Notes: a model not told the origin generated them from the sequence alone. A stretch of DNA of 64,000 bases from Micromonospora sp. NBC_01740 (GCF_035920365.1 NZ_CP109150.1:6262001-6326000); one strand, 5' to 3'; shown: positions 17,503 through 26,829, numbered from the stretch's first letter. Translations and numbers: made by a program.

Positions 17503-17533
17503 ATATTAAGGTATCGGGCTCCGCTGGTGTCAA
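17503..17533 (-). promoter_or_regulatory. Predicted promoter of the M23 peptidase gene
   Basis: On the minus strand a consensus TTGACA (17528-17533) is followed after 18-19 bases by TTAATA/TAATAT (17503-17509). This is the best consensus match in the window and lies in an A/T-richer island. The rest of the 326-base gap 17341-17666 holds only the leader and no gene. Confidence 0.6.
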
Positions 17534-17666
17534 GACTCGGACAGTGCGAGCGTCGTTAAGCCTTTCTCCGCGCCGTCGAGCAGGGCACGGCGTGGCGCGA
17601 GTCGGTGTACGCAGCGGATCTGCGCTCCCGGTACCGTCACCGGTCCCGGTCGTGCTGCGGTTGCCG

Positions 17667-18350
17667 CTACTGCCCGGCGGGCAGGGCCCGCAGGTAACGT
17701 AGCTCCACGATCTGGGTGTCGATCGGTGTGCGGTTCGGGTTCCGGATGTTGTGGGTCTCGCCGGGATGCAGGTAGCGCACTGCGGGCCGTGGCGGTGTGT
17801 CGGCGTCCGCGCCGCCGGCCAGGTCGACGACGAGCAGGGGCACCGACTCCGCGCGGCAGGTGTGTTCGTCGTCGGGCGGAGTCGTGAGGCGCTGGACGCG
17901 CACCCCGTCGGTGTCCAGCACCGTCGTCAGGGCCATGCCGTGGGCCGGTTCCCCGGGCCAGCCGTCGGTCGTGTCGGGCAGTGCGTACGGTGCTTCTCCC
18001 GAGGCTTCCTCGCCGAGGTCGAGCAGTTCGACGAGGCGGTTGCGGTAGAGGCTGTGGCCCTGGTTGGTGAGCATGTGGACCGGGGAGACGGGCCGGTAGA
18101 TAGCACCGCCCACCTGTTCGTTGATGTGCCGGGGCGGGCTGCCGTCGAGCCAGTCCATGCGGCAGGCCGAGGTGTCGAGGCAGAGCACGAGGTACGGGTT
18201 GCGGTGCAGGTGCCAGGGCTGGCACTCGCCTGGAGCGAGGGCCACCTCCCAGACCCGTACCCGGGAGTTGGCGAGCAGGACCCGCTGGCCGACCTCGCCG
18301 AGCACGATGTCGCTACCGTCGGGGGAACGAACCACGGTGCCGGCGCTCAT
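17667..18350 (-). CDS. Cupin-fold protein
   Basis: The 227-residue product contains an N-terminal cupin core (VRVWEVALAPGECQPWHLHRNPYLVLCLD) with a probable metal-binding His pair at HLH. A second half of similar design ends in RYLHPGETHNIRNPNRTPIDTQIVELRYL, suggesting a bicupin. Ligand and reaction are unknown. ATG 18350 has AAAGGAACCC upstream. It starts 85 bases after the alanyl-tRNA synthetase stop on the same strand, so the two are probably one transcript. The pairing hints at an accessory rather than a housekeeping setting for the synthetase. Confidence 0.7.
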   Translation of the reverse strand: MSAGTVVRSPDGSDIVLGEVGQRVLLANSRVRVWEVALAPGECQPWHLHRNPYLVLCLDTSACRMDWLDGSPPRHINEQVGGAIYRPVSPVHMLTNQGHSLYRNRLVELLDLGEEASGEAPYALPDTTDGWPGEPAHGMALTTVLDTDGVRVQRLTTPPDDEHTCRAESVPLLVVDLAGGADADTPPRPAVRYLHPGETHNIRNPNRTPIDTQIVELRYLRALPAGQ

Positions 18351-18435
18351 GGGTTCCTTTCGGCGGTGGTGCTCGGCCTGGGTGGCGGCACCCCCGGGGG
18401 TGGTGGGTGTGGTGGTCAGTCGGCGGCGTCGGGTG

Positions 18436-21102
18436 TCATGCCGCGCGGGTGAGGTCCCGCAGCTGGTCGAGCAGTTCCGTCGGTTCCGCGTTGGCCTTGC
18501 CCTGGGCGGACGCGGCGTTGCCGCCGCCTTTTCCGGCCAGGAGGTGTTTGATCAGGTCGTTGGCGGACAGGCCGCGTTGCACGCCGGCGGGGGTGACGGT
18601 GACGACGATGCTCGCGCCAGCGACGACGCCGACGACGCCGGGGCGGCGGCCGAGGCGGTCGCGGACCTTCTCGGCGAGGCGGCGCGCGTCGCCGGTGGTG
18701 GTGATGCCGGCGTACGCGATGCCGTCGAGGTCGGTGGCGTTGGCGGCGTAGGTGTCGGCGTCCAGGTCGATGAGCCGGCCGCGTAGGTCGTCGGCGTCGC
18801 GTTCGGTCTGCTTGAGTCGTGCCAGCAGGGTGGTGATGCGGTCGGGCAGTTCGTCGGGGCGGGCTTTGAGCTGGGCTGCGAGTTGGGTGACGAGGTCGCG
18901 TTCGCGGGCGAGGTAGCGGAACGCCTCGATTCCGGTGACGGCTTCGATGCGGCGTTGGCCGGCGCCGACCGACGATTCGCCGGTGACGGCGAGGGAGCCG
19001 ATCTGCGCGGAGTGGTCGACGTGGGTGCCGCCGCACAGCTCACGCGACCATGCGCCGCCGATCTCGACGACCCGCACGGTCTCGTCGTAGGTTTCGCCGA
19101 ACAGGGCCAGGGCGCCTTCGGTGCGGGCCTGTTCCAGCGGCAGGTAGCGGACGTCGACGGGCAGGTCGCGGCGGATCGCCAGGTTCGAGACCTCCTCGAT
19201 CTCGCTGCGGGTGGCGTCGGAGAGGCCGCCGCGCCAGGCGAAGTCCAGGCGCAGGTATCCGGGCCGGTTGTACGAGCCGGACTGCAACGCGTTCGGCCCG
19301 AGCACCTGCCGCAGCGCGGCATGCACGACGTGCGTGCCGGAGTGCGCCTGCCGGGCGCCGACGCGCCATTCGGGGTCGACTGCGGCGTGCACCGCGTCGC
19401 CGACGGTGAGGCTGCCGTCGAGGATCCGGACGGTGTGCGCGATCAGGCCCTTGACCGGTCGCTGCACGTCGATGATCTCGGCGCGCAGGTTCGGGCCGGT
19501 GATTGCGCCTGCGTCGGAGTCCTGGCCGCCGCTCTCGGCGTAGAACGGCGTCTGGTCCAGGGCGACCGTGACGATGTCGCCGGCGTGGGCGGCATCGACC
19601 GCCGCGCCGCCGGACCAGAGCGCGACGACCCGGGAGTCGGTGTCGAGCGTCTCGTAGGCCAGCCACTGCGTGGGCCCGTTCGCGTCGAGCACCGACCGGT
19701 ACGCCGACAGGTCGGCGTGGCCGGTCTTGCGGGCCTTCGCGTCGGCCTTCGCGCGGGCGCGTTGCTCGGTCATGAGCGCCCGGAAGCCGTCGGCGTCCAC
19801 GGTCAGGCCCTGCTCGTTGGCGATTTCGAGAGTGAGGTCGATCGGGAAGCCGTACGTGTCGTGCAGTTGGAAGGCCTTGTCGGCGGGCAGTGCGGAGCGC
19901 CCGGCCTTCTTGGTTTCCGTGATCGCGGTGTCGAGGATGGTGGTGCCGGCGCGCAGCGTGCCGAGGAAGGTGTCCTCCTCGGCGTAGGCGGCCGAGGAGA
20001 TCCGGTCGAAGTCGGTGGCGAGTTCGGGGTACGACGGGGCCATGCAGTCGCGGGCGACGGGCAGCAGTTCGGGTAGAGCCTTGTCGTGCCAGCCGAGCAG
20101 CCGCATGGCGCGGATGGCGCGGCGCATGATCCGGCGCAGCACGTACCCGCGGCCCTCGTTGGACGGGGTCACCCCGTCACCGATCAGCATGAGCGAGGTC
20201 CGCACGTGGTCGGCGATGACCCGCAGGCGTACGTCGTCGGGGTGGGACTGGGTGGCGGCCTGCCCGGAGTGCACGCCGTACTGCTTGCCGGTGAGGTCGG
20301 CGGCTCTGGCCAGGATGGGGCGGACCTCGTCGATCTCGTAGAGGTTGTCCACGCCCTGCAGGATCGAGGCGATGCGCTCCAGGCCCATGCCGGTGTCGAT
20401 GTTCTTGTTTGGCAGGTCGCCGACGATGCGGAAGTCGGTCTTCGACGCCACGTCGGCGATCTCGTACTGCATGAACACGAGGTTCCAGAATTCCAGGTAC
20501 CGGTCCTCGTCGACCTCCGGGCCGCCCTCGGCGCCGTAGGCGGGGCCGCGGTCGTAGTACAGCTCGGAGCAGGGGCCGGCCGGACCGGGGATGCCCATCG
20601 ACCAGAAGTTGTCCGCCTTGCCGCGGCGCACGATCCGCTCCGCCGGCACGCCGGTGGCGAGCCACAGGTCGTACGCCTCGTCGTCGTCCAGGTAGACCGT
20701 CGCCCAGATCCGCTGCGGGTCCAGCCCGAAACCGCCCTGCTCGACCGGCGTGGTGGACAACTCCCACGCCAGCGGAATCGCGCCGGCCTTGAAGTAGTCG
20801 CCGAACGAGAAGTTGCCGTTCATCTGGAAGAACGTGCCGTGCCGTGACGTCTTGCCGACCTCGTCGATGTCCGGCGTCCGGATGCACTTCTGCACCGACG
20901 TCGCGGCCCGGTACGGCGCGGCCCGCTGGCCGAGGAAGTAGGGGACGAACTGCACCATGCCGGCGTTGATGAACAGCAGGTTCGGGTCCGCTATCGCCGG
21001 CAGCGGCGCCGACGGCACCACCGTGTGCCCGTTGGTCTCGAAGTGCGCCAGGAAACGCCGCTTGATCTCCGCCGTCCGCACCAACGCCCCCTTGTTGCCC
21101 AT
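18436..21102 (-). CDS. alaS: Alanyl-tRNA synthetase, probable second copy
   Basis: The 888-residue protein is full length and collinear with bacterial AlaRS: a class II catalytic core (motif 2 near [19 protein letters not shown]), an anticodon-independent tRNA-recognition domain, an editing domain and a C-Ala domain. Editing-site zinc ligands are present in HSGTH and CGGTH, so both charging and editing should work. The usual neighbours of primary alaS (ruvX, mltG, aroE) are absent; instead a cupin gene follows and sod/fur/def/tsaD genes precede it, which suggests an accessory paralogue. That inference needs the rest of the genome. A strong terminator at 21194-21234 separates it from sod, so it should have its own promoter, and a half-site shared with the sod/fur operator lies 18 bases before its ATG. 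Confidence 0.93.
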   Translation of the reverse strand: MGNKGALVRTAEIKRRFLAHFETNGHTVVPSAPLPAIADPNLLFINAGMVQFVPYFLGQRAAPYRAATSVQKCIRTPDIDEVGKTSRHGTFFQMNGNFSFGDYFKAGAIPLAWELSTTPVEQGGFGLDPQRIWATVYLDDDEAYDLWLATGVPAERIVRRGKADNFWSMGIPGPAGPCSELYYDRGPAYGAEGGPEVDEDRYLEFWNLVFMQYEIADVASKTDFRIVGDLPNKNIDTGMGLERIASILQGVDNLYEIDEVRPILARAADLTGKQYGVHSGQAATQSHPDDVRLRVIADHVRTSLMLIGDGVTPSNEGRGYVLRRIMRRAIRAMRLLGWHDKALPELLPVARDCMAPSYPELATDFDRISSAAYAEEDTFLGTLRAGTTILDTAITETKKAGRSALPADKAFQLHDTYGFPIDLTLEIANEQGLTVDADGFRALMTEQRARAKADAKARKTGHADLSAYRSVLDANGPTQWLAYETLDTDSRVVALWSGGAAVDAAHAGDIVTVALDQTPFYAESGGQDSDAGAITGPNLRAEIIDVQRPVKGLIAHTVRILDGSLTVGDAVHAAVDPEWRVGARQAHSGTHVVHAALRQVLGPNALQSGSYNRPGYLRLDFAWRGGLSDATRSEIEEVSNLAIRRDLPVDVRYLPLEQARTEGALALFGETYDETVRVVEIGGAWSRELCGGTHVDHSAQIGSLAVTGESSVGAGQRRIEAVTGIEAFRYLARERDLVTQLAAQLKARPDELPDRITTLLARLKQTERDADDLRGRLIDLDADTYAANATDLDGIAYAGITTTGDARRLAEKVRDRLGRRPGVVGVVAGASIVVTVTPAGVQRGLSANDLIKHLLAGKGGGNAASAQGKANAEPTELLDQLRDLTRAA

Positions 21103-21119
21103 GATGTGCAGCTACAGCT

Positions 21120-21130
21120 TATTGGCAACA
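21120..21130 (-). promoter_or_regulatory. Half-site upstream of alaS shared with the sod/fur operator
   Basis: Read on the minus strand this is TGTTGCCAATA, which matches TGTTGCCACTA of the sod/fur operator (22161-22171) at 10 of 11 positions. It lies 18-28 bases upstream of the alaS ATG, where a repressor would block transcription or initiation. Confidence 0.4.
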
Positions 21131-21193
21131 GAGCGAGAGTGTTTCAGGTACCCCGCAGTCGCTCACGCACCCCGGGCGACGGTTGCGGTGATC

Positions 21194-21234
21194 CGGTCGG
21201 TGTCGCCGGCATGGCGTGCCGGCGACACCGACCG
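21194..21234 (-). terminator. Strong hairpin terminator of the sod transcript
   Basis: An 18-bp perfect stem (21194-21211 with 21217-21234; core CGGTCGGTGTCGCCGGCA) with a 5-base loop lies 14 bases downstream of the last sod-operon stop. Confidence 0.85.
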
Positions 21235-21248
21235 ATGGACCAGCCGGG

Positions 21249-21509
21249 TCAGGTCTCGGGTGGTGTGGCGGTGGCGGCGACGAGCAGGGACAGCTCTCGT
21301 ACGAGGTCGTCCATGGACTGGCCGCTCTGCGCCCGGAGCAGCCCGAGGCTCAGGTCTGCCAGCAGGTAGAAACCGAGGGTCCTGGCCTGCTCGGTGCCGA
21401 AGGCGGCGAGCAGTTCCTCGGCGCCGCCGAGATCACCGCGGTGCTTGGCCGCGATGACCCCGGCGGCCCGTTGGAGCAGCTCCGCCGCAGCCGGGGTGGG
21501 CTCGGTCAC
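21249..21509 (-). CDS. Small helical protein of unknown function downstream of superoxide dismutase
   Basis: The 86-residue frame starts at GTG 21509, 5 bases after the sod stop, and ends just before the strong terminator, so it is co-transcribed and probably translationally coupled to sod. The sequence is helix-rich, with no cysteines, no signal peptide and no metal motif that would mark it as a metallochaperone. It is not a family recognised here. Its frame has the usual G/C-rich third positions. A role with the dismutase is suggested only by position. Confidence 0.6.
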   Translation of the reverse strand: MTEPTPAAAELLQRAAGVIAAKHRGDLGGAEELLAAFGTEQARTLGFYLLADLSLGLLRAQSGQSMDDLVRELSLLVAATATPPET

Positions 21510-21514
21510 GCCGA

Positions 21515-22129
21515 TCAGATCTTCGGCGTCGTGGCGCGGGCGGCGTCGAATCGGGCGATTACGTCCGACCAGTTGACCAGGTTCCACAGCCGGTCCACGT
21601 AGTCGGGCCGCACGTTCTTGTACTGCAGGTAGTAGGCGTGCTCCCAGGCGTCGAAGACCAGCAGCGGCGTGGAGCCCTGCCCGATGTTGCCGTGATGGTC
21701 GTACACCTGCTCCACGATCAGCCGCTGGCCCAGCGGCTCCCAGGCCAGGACTCCCCATCCGGAGCCCTGCACGCTCTTCGTGGCGGCGGAGAGCTGCCCG
21801 GCGAACGCGTCGAACGAGCCGAAGTGCTCATCGATCGCGGCGGCCAGCTCCCCGTCCGGGCGGTCGCCGCCGTCCGGGGACAGGTTGCCCCAGAAGATGG
21901 TGTGCAGCACGTGACCCGACAGGTTGAAGGCGAACGTCTTCTCCAGGCCGACAAGCTTCGAGAAGTCGCCCTTGTCGCGGGCCTCGGCGAGCTGGTCCAG
22001 GCCGTCGTTCGCACCCTTGACGTACGCGGCGTGGTGCTTGTCGTGGTGCAGCTCCAGGATCTGCCCCGACATGGCCGGCTCCAGTGCGCCGTAGTCGTAG
22101 GGCAAATCCGGCAGGTTGTAGACCGCCAT
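21515..22129 (-). CDS. Iron/manganese superoxide dismutase
   Basis: The 204-residue protein matches the Fe/MnSOD family over its whole length. The metal-binding residues are in [24 protein letters not shown] and the C-terminal [11 protein letters not shown]. There is no signal peptide, so it acts on cytoplasmic superoxide. The choice between Fe and Mn cannot be made safely by eye. ATG 22129 has AGAGGAG upstream. It is divergent from a Fur-family gene with a dyad operator in the 83-base gap, which implies metal-responsive control. In Streptomyces a Fur-family nickel regulator (Nur) represses the Fe-SOD gene, so a similar circuit is possible. Confidence 0.93.
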   Translation of the reverse strand: MAVYNLPDLPYDYGALEPAMSGQILELHHDKHHAAYVKGANDGLDQLAEARDKGDFSKLVGLEKTFAFNLSGHVLHTIFWGNLSPDGGDRPDGELAAAIDEHFGSFDAFAGQLSAATKSVQGSGWGVLAWEPLGQRLIVEQVYDHHGNIGQGSTPLLVFDAWEHAYYLQYKNVRPDYVDRLWNLVNWSDVIARFDAARATTPKI

Positions 22130-22160
22130 CAGAACTCCTCTGTTGCTGCCAAGGCTAGGT

Positions 22161-22181
22161 TGTTGCCACTATCTTGCAACA
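22161..22181. promoter_or_regulatory. Fur-family operator candidate between sod and fur-like gene
   Basis: TGTTGC-N9-GCAACA is a perfect 6-bp dyad over 21 bases, the size of a Fur-type box. It lies centrally between the divergent sod ATG (22129) and the fur-like TTG start (22213). Related half-sites are found before alaS (21120-21130) and before def (TGCCACT at 22841-22847). Confidence 0.55.
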
Positions 22182-22212
22182 TGAGGAGTGCGTACGCGCT
22201 GAGGAGTGGCGA

Positions 22213-22671
22213 TTGAGCACATCGGGAGCCGACCGGGTGGACGCCGCGGTGAGGCGCCTGCGTCGTGCGGGCCTGCGCAACACCGCACCACGTCGGGGAG
22301 TACTTGACGAGCTCGCCCGTGCGGTTGGCGACCAGGGGCACCTCACCGCTTCCCAGCTGCACCACGCGCTACTCGCCCGCGGCCTGGCCGTGGAGCTTTC
22401 CACGGTGCACCGGGTCCTGGCGCAACTGGTCGAACTCGGCATCGCGCACACCGTGCCCATCGGCAGGACGATCACCTTCGGTCTCGCCGACGACGCGCAC
22501 CACCACGCCGTCTGCGCAGGCTGCGGCGACATACGACAACTGCCGGCCGAGGCGGTCGCGGCGAGCGTCGCCGCCGCGCAAGCCGCCGGCATCGAGGCGG
22601 ACCCCAGCGGGCACCTCGCGGGCGTCGTCGTCTACGGACGGTGTACGCGGTGCCGGACGACGGCTCGCTGA
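22213..22671 (+). CDS. Fur-family metal-responsive repressor
   Basis: The 152-residue product has a winged-helix N-terminal half (LRNTAPRRGVLDEL, then LSTVHRVLAQLVELGIAH) and a dimerisation half with HHHAVCAGCGD and a terminal CTRC. These provide the structural zinc Cys4 site and regulatory His residues typical of Fur, Zur, Nur or PerR. Which metal it senses cannot be decided by eye. TTG 22213 is chosen because GAGGAG ends 6 bases upstream; an in-frame TTG at 22174 would overlap the operator and has no site. It is divergent from sod and precedes def and tsaD by about 200 bases. Confidence 0.88.
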   Translation: MSTSGADRVDAAVRRLRRAGLRNTAPRRGVLDELARAVGDQGHLTASQLHHALLARGLAVELSTVHRVLAQLVELGIAHTVPIGRTITFGLADDAHHHAVCAGCGDIRQLPAEAVAASVAAAQAAGIEADPSGHLAGVVVYGRCTRCRTTAR

Positions 22672-22836
22672 GGCCGAATCCGCTGGTCCACGGCCCGCCA
22701 CGATGCCGGCACCGGTCACGACGGCACGCCCGTCGAGCCCTCGGAAACCGACGTGGGCAACCGCAGCGGCCTCGCCGATCTCCGATGGCGCCGTCCAGCC
22801 CTGGCACCTGGCCATGCCCCACCAACCGGCCCAGCC

Positions 22837-22865
22837 TTACTGCCACTCATGTGCAGTTGCATAAT
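22837..22865 (+). promoter_or_regulatory. Predicted promoter of def; short or absent leader
   Basis: TTACTG (22837-22842), a 17-base spacer and CATAAT (22860-22865) place the transcription start about 22872-22876, at or within a few bases of the def ATG (22876). TGCCACT (22841-22847), also found in the sod/fur operator, lies inside the promoter. Confidence 0.5.
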
Positions 22866-22875
22866 ATGGGCGACT

Positions 22876-23424
22876 ATGGAAACGCATGCCGGCACCCCGA
22901 GGCCGATCACGCGCTACGGCGCCCCGGTGCTGCACCGCCGGTGCGCCCCGGTGACCGTCTTCGACGACGCGCTCGCCACGCTCGTCGACGACATGTTCGC
23001 CAGCATGTACGCCGCCCACGGCGTGGGTCTGGCCGCGAACCAGATCGGCGTCGACGCCCGGATCTTCGTCGTCGACTGCCCCGACGCCACCGGTACCCAC
23101 ACCGTCGCCCACGTGATCAACCCGGTGCTGCACCTACCCGAGCACCGGGAACTCGTGACCGACTCCGAGGGATGTCTGTCCGTCCCGGGACAACAGGCCG
23201 ACCTGGCCCGCTCCGCCACCGCCGCCGTCACCGGAGTCGACCTGCACGGCGAGCCGATCCGCCTGGAGGGCACCGGCACCCTCGCCCGCTGCTTCCAGCA
23301 CGAGGTCGACCACCTCGACGGCCTCGCCTACGTCGACCGGCTCCCCATCAAGCAACGTAAGCAGATCCTGGCCGCCAGCGCCGAACACCCCGGCGTCGGC
23401 GTCGGCACCCCCGACGGCACCTGA
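22876..23424 (+). CDS. def: Peptide deformylase
   Basis: The 182-residue protein carries the three deformylase motifs: [18 protein letters not shown] with the metal-binding Cys, and QHEVDHLDG with the HExxH-type metal site. It removes the N-formyl group from nascent proteins using Fe2+ or a related metal. The ATG at 22876 is preferred over upstream in-frame starts because the conserved N-terminus begins here and a promoter is seen directly before it. TsaD starts 2 bases after its stop, so the two are coupled. Being next to a Fur-family regulator and an alaS copy suggests an accessory deformylase. Because an NRPS operon lies next door, a resistance role is an alternative. Confidence 0.93.
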   Translation: METHAGTPRPITRYGAPVLHRRCAPVTVFDDALATLVDDMFASMYAAHGVGLAANQIGVDARIFVVDCPDATGTHTVAHVINPVLHLPEHRELVTDSEGCLSVPGQQADLARSATAAVTGVDLHGEPIRLEGTGTLARCFQHEVDHLDGLAYVDRLPIKQRKQILAASAEHPGVGVGTPDGT

Positions 23425-23426
23425 CC

Positions 23427-24464
23427 ATGCCGATCGTCCTCGGCATCGAGACGTCCTGCGACGAGACCGGCGTCGGCATCGTCGCCGACGGTGTCCTGCT
23501 CGGCGACGCCCTGGCAACCAGCATGGAAGAGCACGCCCGCTTCGGCGGCGTCGTACCCGAGATCGCCGCCCGCGCCCACCTGCACGCCATCACCCCGATG
23601 GTCACACACGCCCTCGACCGCGCCGGTATCGGCTTCGCCGACATCGACGCCGTCGCCGCGACCGCCGGCCCAGGCCTCGCCACCGCCGTACAGGTCGGCC
23701 TCGCCGCCGGCAAGGCCTACGCCCTCACCCTCGGCGTGCCCCTCTACGGCGTACACCACCTCGCCGGCCACGCCGCCGTCGACATCCTCGAACACGGGCC
23801 CCTGCCCGCCCGCTGCGTCGCACTGATCGTCTCCGGCGGCCACACCAGCCTGCTGCTCCTCGGTGACCTCGCCCGTGACCCGGTCGTCCACCTCGGCGAC
23901 ACCGTCGACGACGCCGCCGGGGAGGCATTCGACAAGGTCGCCCGCCTGCTCGGCCTGCCCTACCCCGGCGGCCCGGCGATCGACCGGATCGCCCGCACCG
24001 GCGACCCCGCCGCGATCGCCTTCCCCCGGCCGATGACCGGCCCACACGACCCGCCCTACCGATTCTCCTTCTCCGGCCTCAAGACCGCGGTGGCCCGCTG
24101 GGTCGAACAACGCCGCGACCAACCAGTTCCGGTGGCCGACGTCGCCGCCTCCTTCCAGGAGGCCGTCGCCGACACCCTCACCCGCAAGGCCCTCGCCGCC
24201 TGCCGCGACCACCACGCCGACACCCTCCTGCTCGTCGGCGGCGTCGCCGCCAACAGCCGCGTGCGCGCACTCGCCGAACAACGCTGCCGCACGGCGGGCG
24301 TACGGCTGCGTGTCCCCTCACCACGGCTCTGCACCGACAACGGCGCCATGATCGCCACCCTCGGCGACCTCCTCGCCGCCGCCGACGCTACCCCGGACCC
24401 ACTCGACCTCGGCGCCGACCCGTCCGCCGTACTGCACGGCGCGCTCCTGCACGGTCCCCGCTGA
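23427..24464 (+). CDS. tsaD: tRNA N6-adenosine threonylcarbamoyltransferase TsaD
   Basis: The 345-residue protein is a full-length ASKHA-fold Tsa[15 protein letters not shown] at the start, the metal-binding HHLAGH near 110, SGGHTSLLL, and the C-terminal [10 protein letters not shown]. It transfers threonylcarbamoyl to A37 of ANN-decoding tRNAs together with TsaB and TsaE, which are not encoded here. In most actinobacteria tsaD sits beside tsaB and rimI; the def-tsaD pairing suggests a second copy. There is no ribosome site, and the 2-base gap to def indicates translational coupling. Confidence 0.93.
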   Translation: MPIVLGIETSCDETGVGIVADGVLLGDALATSMEEHARFGGVVPEIAARAHLHAITPMVTHALDRAGIGFADIDAVAATAGPGLATAVQVGLAAGKAYALTLGVPLYGVHHLAGHAAVDILEHGPLPARCVALIVSGGHTSLLLLGDLARDPVVHLGDTVDDAAGEAFDKVARLLGLPYPGGPAIDRIARTGDPAAIAFPRPMTGPHDPPYRFSFSGLKTAVARWVEQRRDQPVPVADVAASFQEAVADTLTRKALAACRDHHADTLLLVGGVAANSRVRALAEQRCRTAGVRLRVPSPRLCTDNGAMIATLGDLLAAADATPDPLDLGADPSAVLHGALLHGPR

Positions 24465-24492
24465 CGACACGACCGGGTCGGCGGCCACACCT

Positions 24493-26829
24493 TCACCGTG
24501 CGCGATGCGACCGCCCCGCCGTCCGGGGCGCCAGGGTCAGGCGGCTGCGCACCTCCGGCGGGCTGTCGAGGCGTACCTCGTACAGCCGCCCCTCGGCGTG
24601 CGCCGGCGTCTGGTCCGTGTAGTGCGGCGAGAGGGGATGTCCCGAGCTGCCGTGGCGGAGCACGTCGCGGATGCGGGTGCTGCCGGAGGGGCCGAACTCC
24701 ACGACGAAGCGCCAGGGCGCGCCCTCGACCACCTGGCCGTGGCGGTCGGGATACATCAGGCAGACGCTCTGCCCGCCGCCGCTTACCGGGGTCGGGGGCG
24801 ATCCGTACAGCGAACGCAGCGTGTCCGACGCCGCGGCCAGGGGATGCTGGTCCGCGATCCGGTTCGACCTGCCGTAACGCCAGCCGGTGGGGTCGTCGCC
24901 GAATCTGTCGGCGAGTCGACGCGCCGCCTCGGTGAGGGCGTCGGCCACGACGACCGGCATTTCCTCCGTCTCGCCGAGCCGCCGGCGGGCGTCCGCGTCC
25001 ATCACCAGGTGATCCACCTGGAGGGTCACATCGGTCATGGCGTCGGCGACGGCCGCACCGAGCCGGCTGGTGATCCAGCGCTCGGTCAACACGCGGGCCA
25101 GCGCCCCGAAGACCAGAGGTGCGGCCTGATCGGCGTCGTCCCTGCCGTCCCAGGTGGCCAACGACTGATGGCCGAACACGGCCAGTGGCGACTCCGGTGG
25201 ATGCTCGTCGAGTGCCTTCAGCAGGGTGGGCAGGATGCGCTGTGCCCTGCCGTTGCGCAGGTCCATCTGCCACGCGCCGAAGTCGTCCGGGCGGGCCGTC
25301 GGCGTCGCCGTCAGCAGTTCCTCGATCCGGTCGGCCCGGTACGGTCCGCCCCAGTCGCTGCCCAGGTGCGGGGCGACCCCGTCGGGCAGGATCTGGTGGT
25401 TGGCGCTGACCACGAAGCCCGCTGGCGGATCGACGACCTCCGGTAGCTCGTCGAACCCGAGCGTGGTGCTCCAGCGAGCGGCCACCTCTGCCGCGCCGGC
25501 CGGGGCGAGGCCCTCCCGACGGTCTCGGCGGGGCACGATTCCGGCCGTCCGCAGCGCGACCGTCCCGTCCCGGGTCGCGACGACGAGGTTGAGCACGGGC
25601 ACACCGAAGCCCCGCAGGGTTTCGCGGAACGCCGGGTAGTCGCGCGCCCGCCACATCCGCTGGCAGCTCTCGGCCTCGGTGGACGGGTGCAGACCACTCC
25701 AGTAGAGGGCCACCGGCTCGGCTTCCGCACCGCGCGGGCCCGGCAGGTCGACGTATCCCGTACCGCCTGCGGCGCACACGGAGATCTCGGTCCCGCCGCG
25801 CACCCGGACGACGCTGGTCTGCGACCACCGTGGCTCTCCCGTCGGGTCCGGCCGCTCCCCCACGGCCAGGTCCTGGGTGTCGATGGTGGAGTTGGTCACC
25901 CCCCACGCGAGATCCGGGTTGGCGCCGATCACCAGTCCGGGCACGCCCGGCACCGTCACCCCGTACGCGCGTTCGCCGTCGAGGTCCAGTCCCAGCTGGT
26001 ACCAGAGGCTCGGGTGGGTGAACAGGATGTGCGGGTCGTTGGCCAGCGCGGCGAAGCCGGTGGCGGACCTGGCCGGGGACACCGCCCACGCGTTCGAGCC
26101 GCTCCCCTGCCGGCCCGCGAAGAGGTCGCCGAGGTGGGCGGCGCCGGCCGCGGAGAGCAGCGCGGTGTCGCCGCGCCGTGCCGCCGGCCCCGCCGGGGCG
26201 CCGGCCCTGATGGTGACGCTGCCGCCGGGCGGGTACTTCGGCGCCAGGAAGCTGTGGACGAGGTCCGGTCGCTCCGCCAGCAGCCGGCTACGGAAGACCT
26301 CCTGCTGCAGGTTGCGGCCCAGGTGGAAACCGAGCTGCTTGACGACGGCCAGCGAGTCGCCGACCGACCACGGGCCCGGCCGGTACCTCAGGAGGTGGAA
26401 TTCGGGCGGGAGCTGCCCGCGGCGCCGCATCCGGCGTACCGCGGTGTCGACCCCGTGGGCGAAGGCCGCGAGGTTGGCGCGGGCAGGCGGTGAGAGCAGT
26501 GCCTCGCTCTGGCGGGCGGCCCGATCGAAGGCGAGGGTACGGGCGAGGACGTCCGAGCCGGCGGCACGAGCGCCGAACACCTCCGCCAGTCGTCCGGTCG
26601 CCCGCCGGCGCAGGACGTCCATCTGCCACAGCCGGTCGTACGCCATCGCGACCCCGACGCCCACGTAGAGATCACGCTCGTCGCCCGCCCGGATCCACGG
26701 GATGCCGCGTTCGTCCCGGTCGATGTCGACGGTCCCATGCAGGGCCGCCACGGAAAGTACCCGGGTGCGCCGGAGCGCCCGACTGCTCGGCCAGGCGGCC
26801 AGGCGCAGGATGCCCGCCGCGGCTCTCAT
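24493..26829 (-). CDS. Penicillin acylase-family N-acyl amide hydrolase (S45), end of the NRPS operon
   Basis: The 778-residue precursor is a member of the Ntn-hydrolase S45 family, which self-cleaves to expose a catalytic Ser. The processing site is visible as QGSGSNAWAVS, with Ser245 becoming the N-terminus of the beta subunit; typical alpha-chain motifs (VAMAYDRLWQMD) precede it. These enzymes remove acyl chains from amides (penicillins, homoserine lactones, acylated pyoverdine). Here it is the last gene of the lipopeptide operon, overlapping the MFS gene by ATGA, so it most likely deacylates the pathway's N-acyl peptide. No convincing signal peptide is seen (only a moderately hydrophobic, Arg-containing N-terminus), unlike periplasmic PvdQ; location is therefore uncertain. 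A longer open frame upstream is an overlap artefact. Confidence 0.88.
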   Translation of the reverse strand: MRAAAGILRLAAWPSSRALRRTRVLSVAALHGTVDIDRDERGIPWIRAGDERDLYVGVGVAMAYDRLWQMDVLRRRATGRLAEVFGARAAGSDVLARTLAFDRAARQSEALLSPPARANLAAFAHGVDTAVRRMRRRGQLPPEFHLLRYRPGPWSVGDSLAVVKQLGFHLGRNLQQEVFRSRLLAERPDLVHSFLAPKYPPGGSVTIRAGAPAGPAARRGDTALLSAAGAAHLGDLFAGRQGSGSNAWAVSPARSATGFAALANDPHILFTHPSLWYQLGLDLDGERAYGVTVPGVPGLVIGANPDLAWGVTNSTIDTQDLAVGERPDPTGEPRWSQTSVVRVRGGTEISVCAAGGTGYVDLPGPRGAEAEPVALYWSGLHPSTEAESCQRMWRARDYPAFRETLRGFGVPVLNLVVATRDGTVALRTAGIVPRRDRREGLAPAGAAEVAARWSTTLGFDELPEVVDPPAGFVVSANHQILPDGVAPHLGSDWGGPYRADRIEELLTATPTARPDDFGAWQMDLRNGRAQRILPTLLKALDEHPPESPLAVFGHQSLATWDGRDDADQAAPLVFGALARVLTERWITSRLGAAVADAMTDVTLQVDHLVMDADARRRLGETEEMPVVVADALTEAARRLADRFGDDPTGWRYGRSNRIADQHPLAAASDTLRSLYGSPPTPVSGGGQSVCLMYPDRHGQVVEGAPWRFVVEFGPSGSTRIRDVLRHGSSGHPLSPHYTDQTPAHAEGRLYEVRLDSPPEVRSRLTLAPRTAGRSHRAR

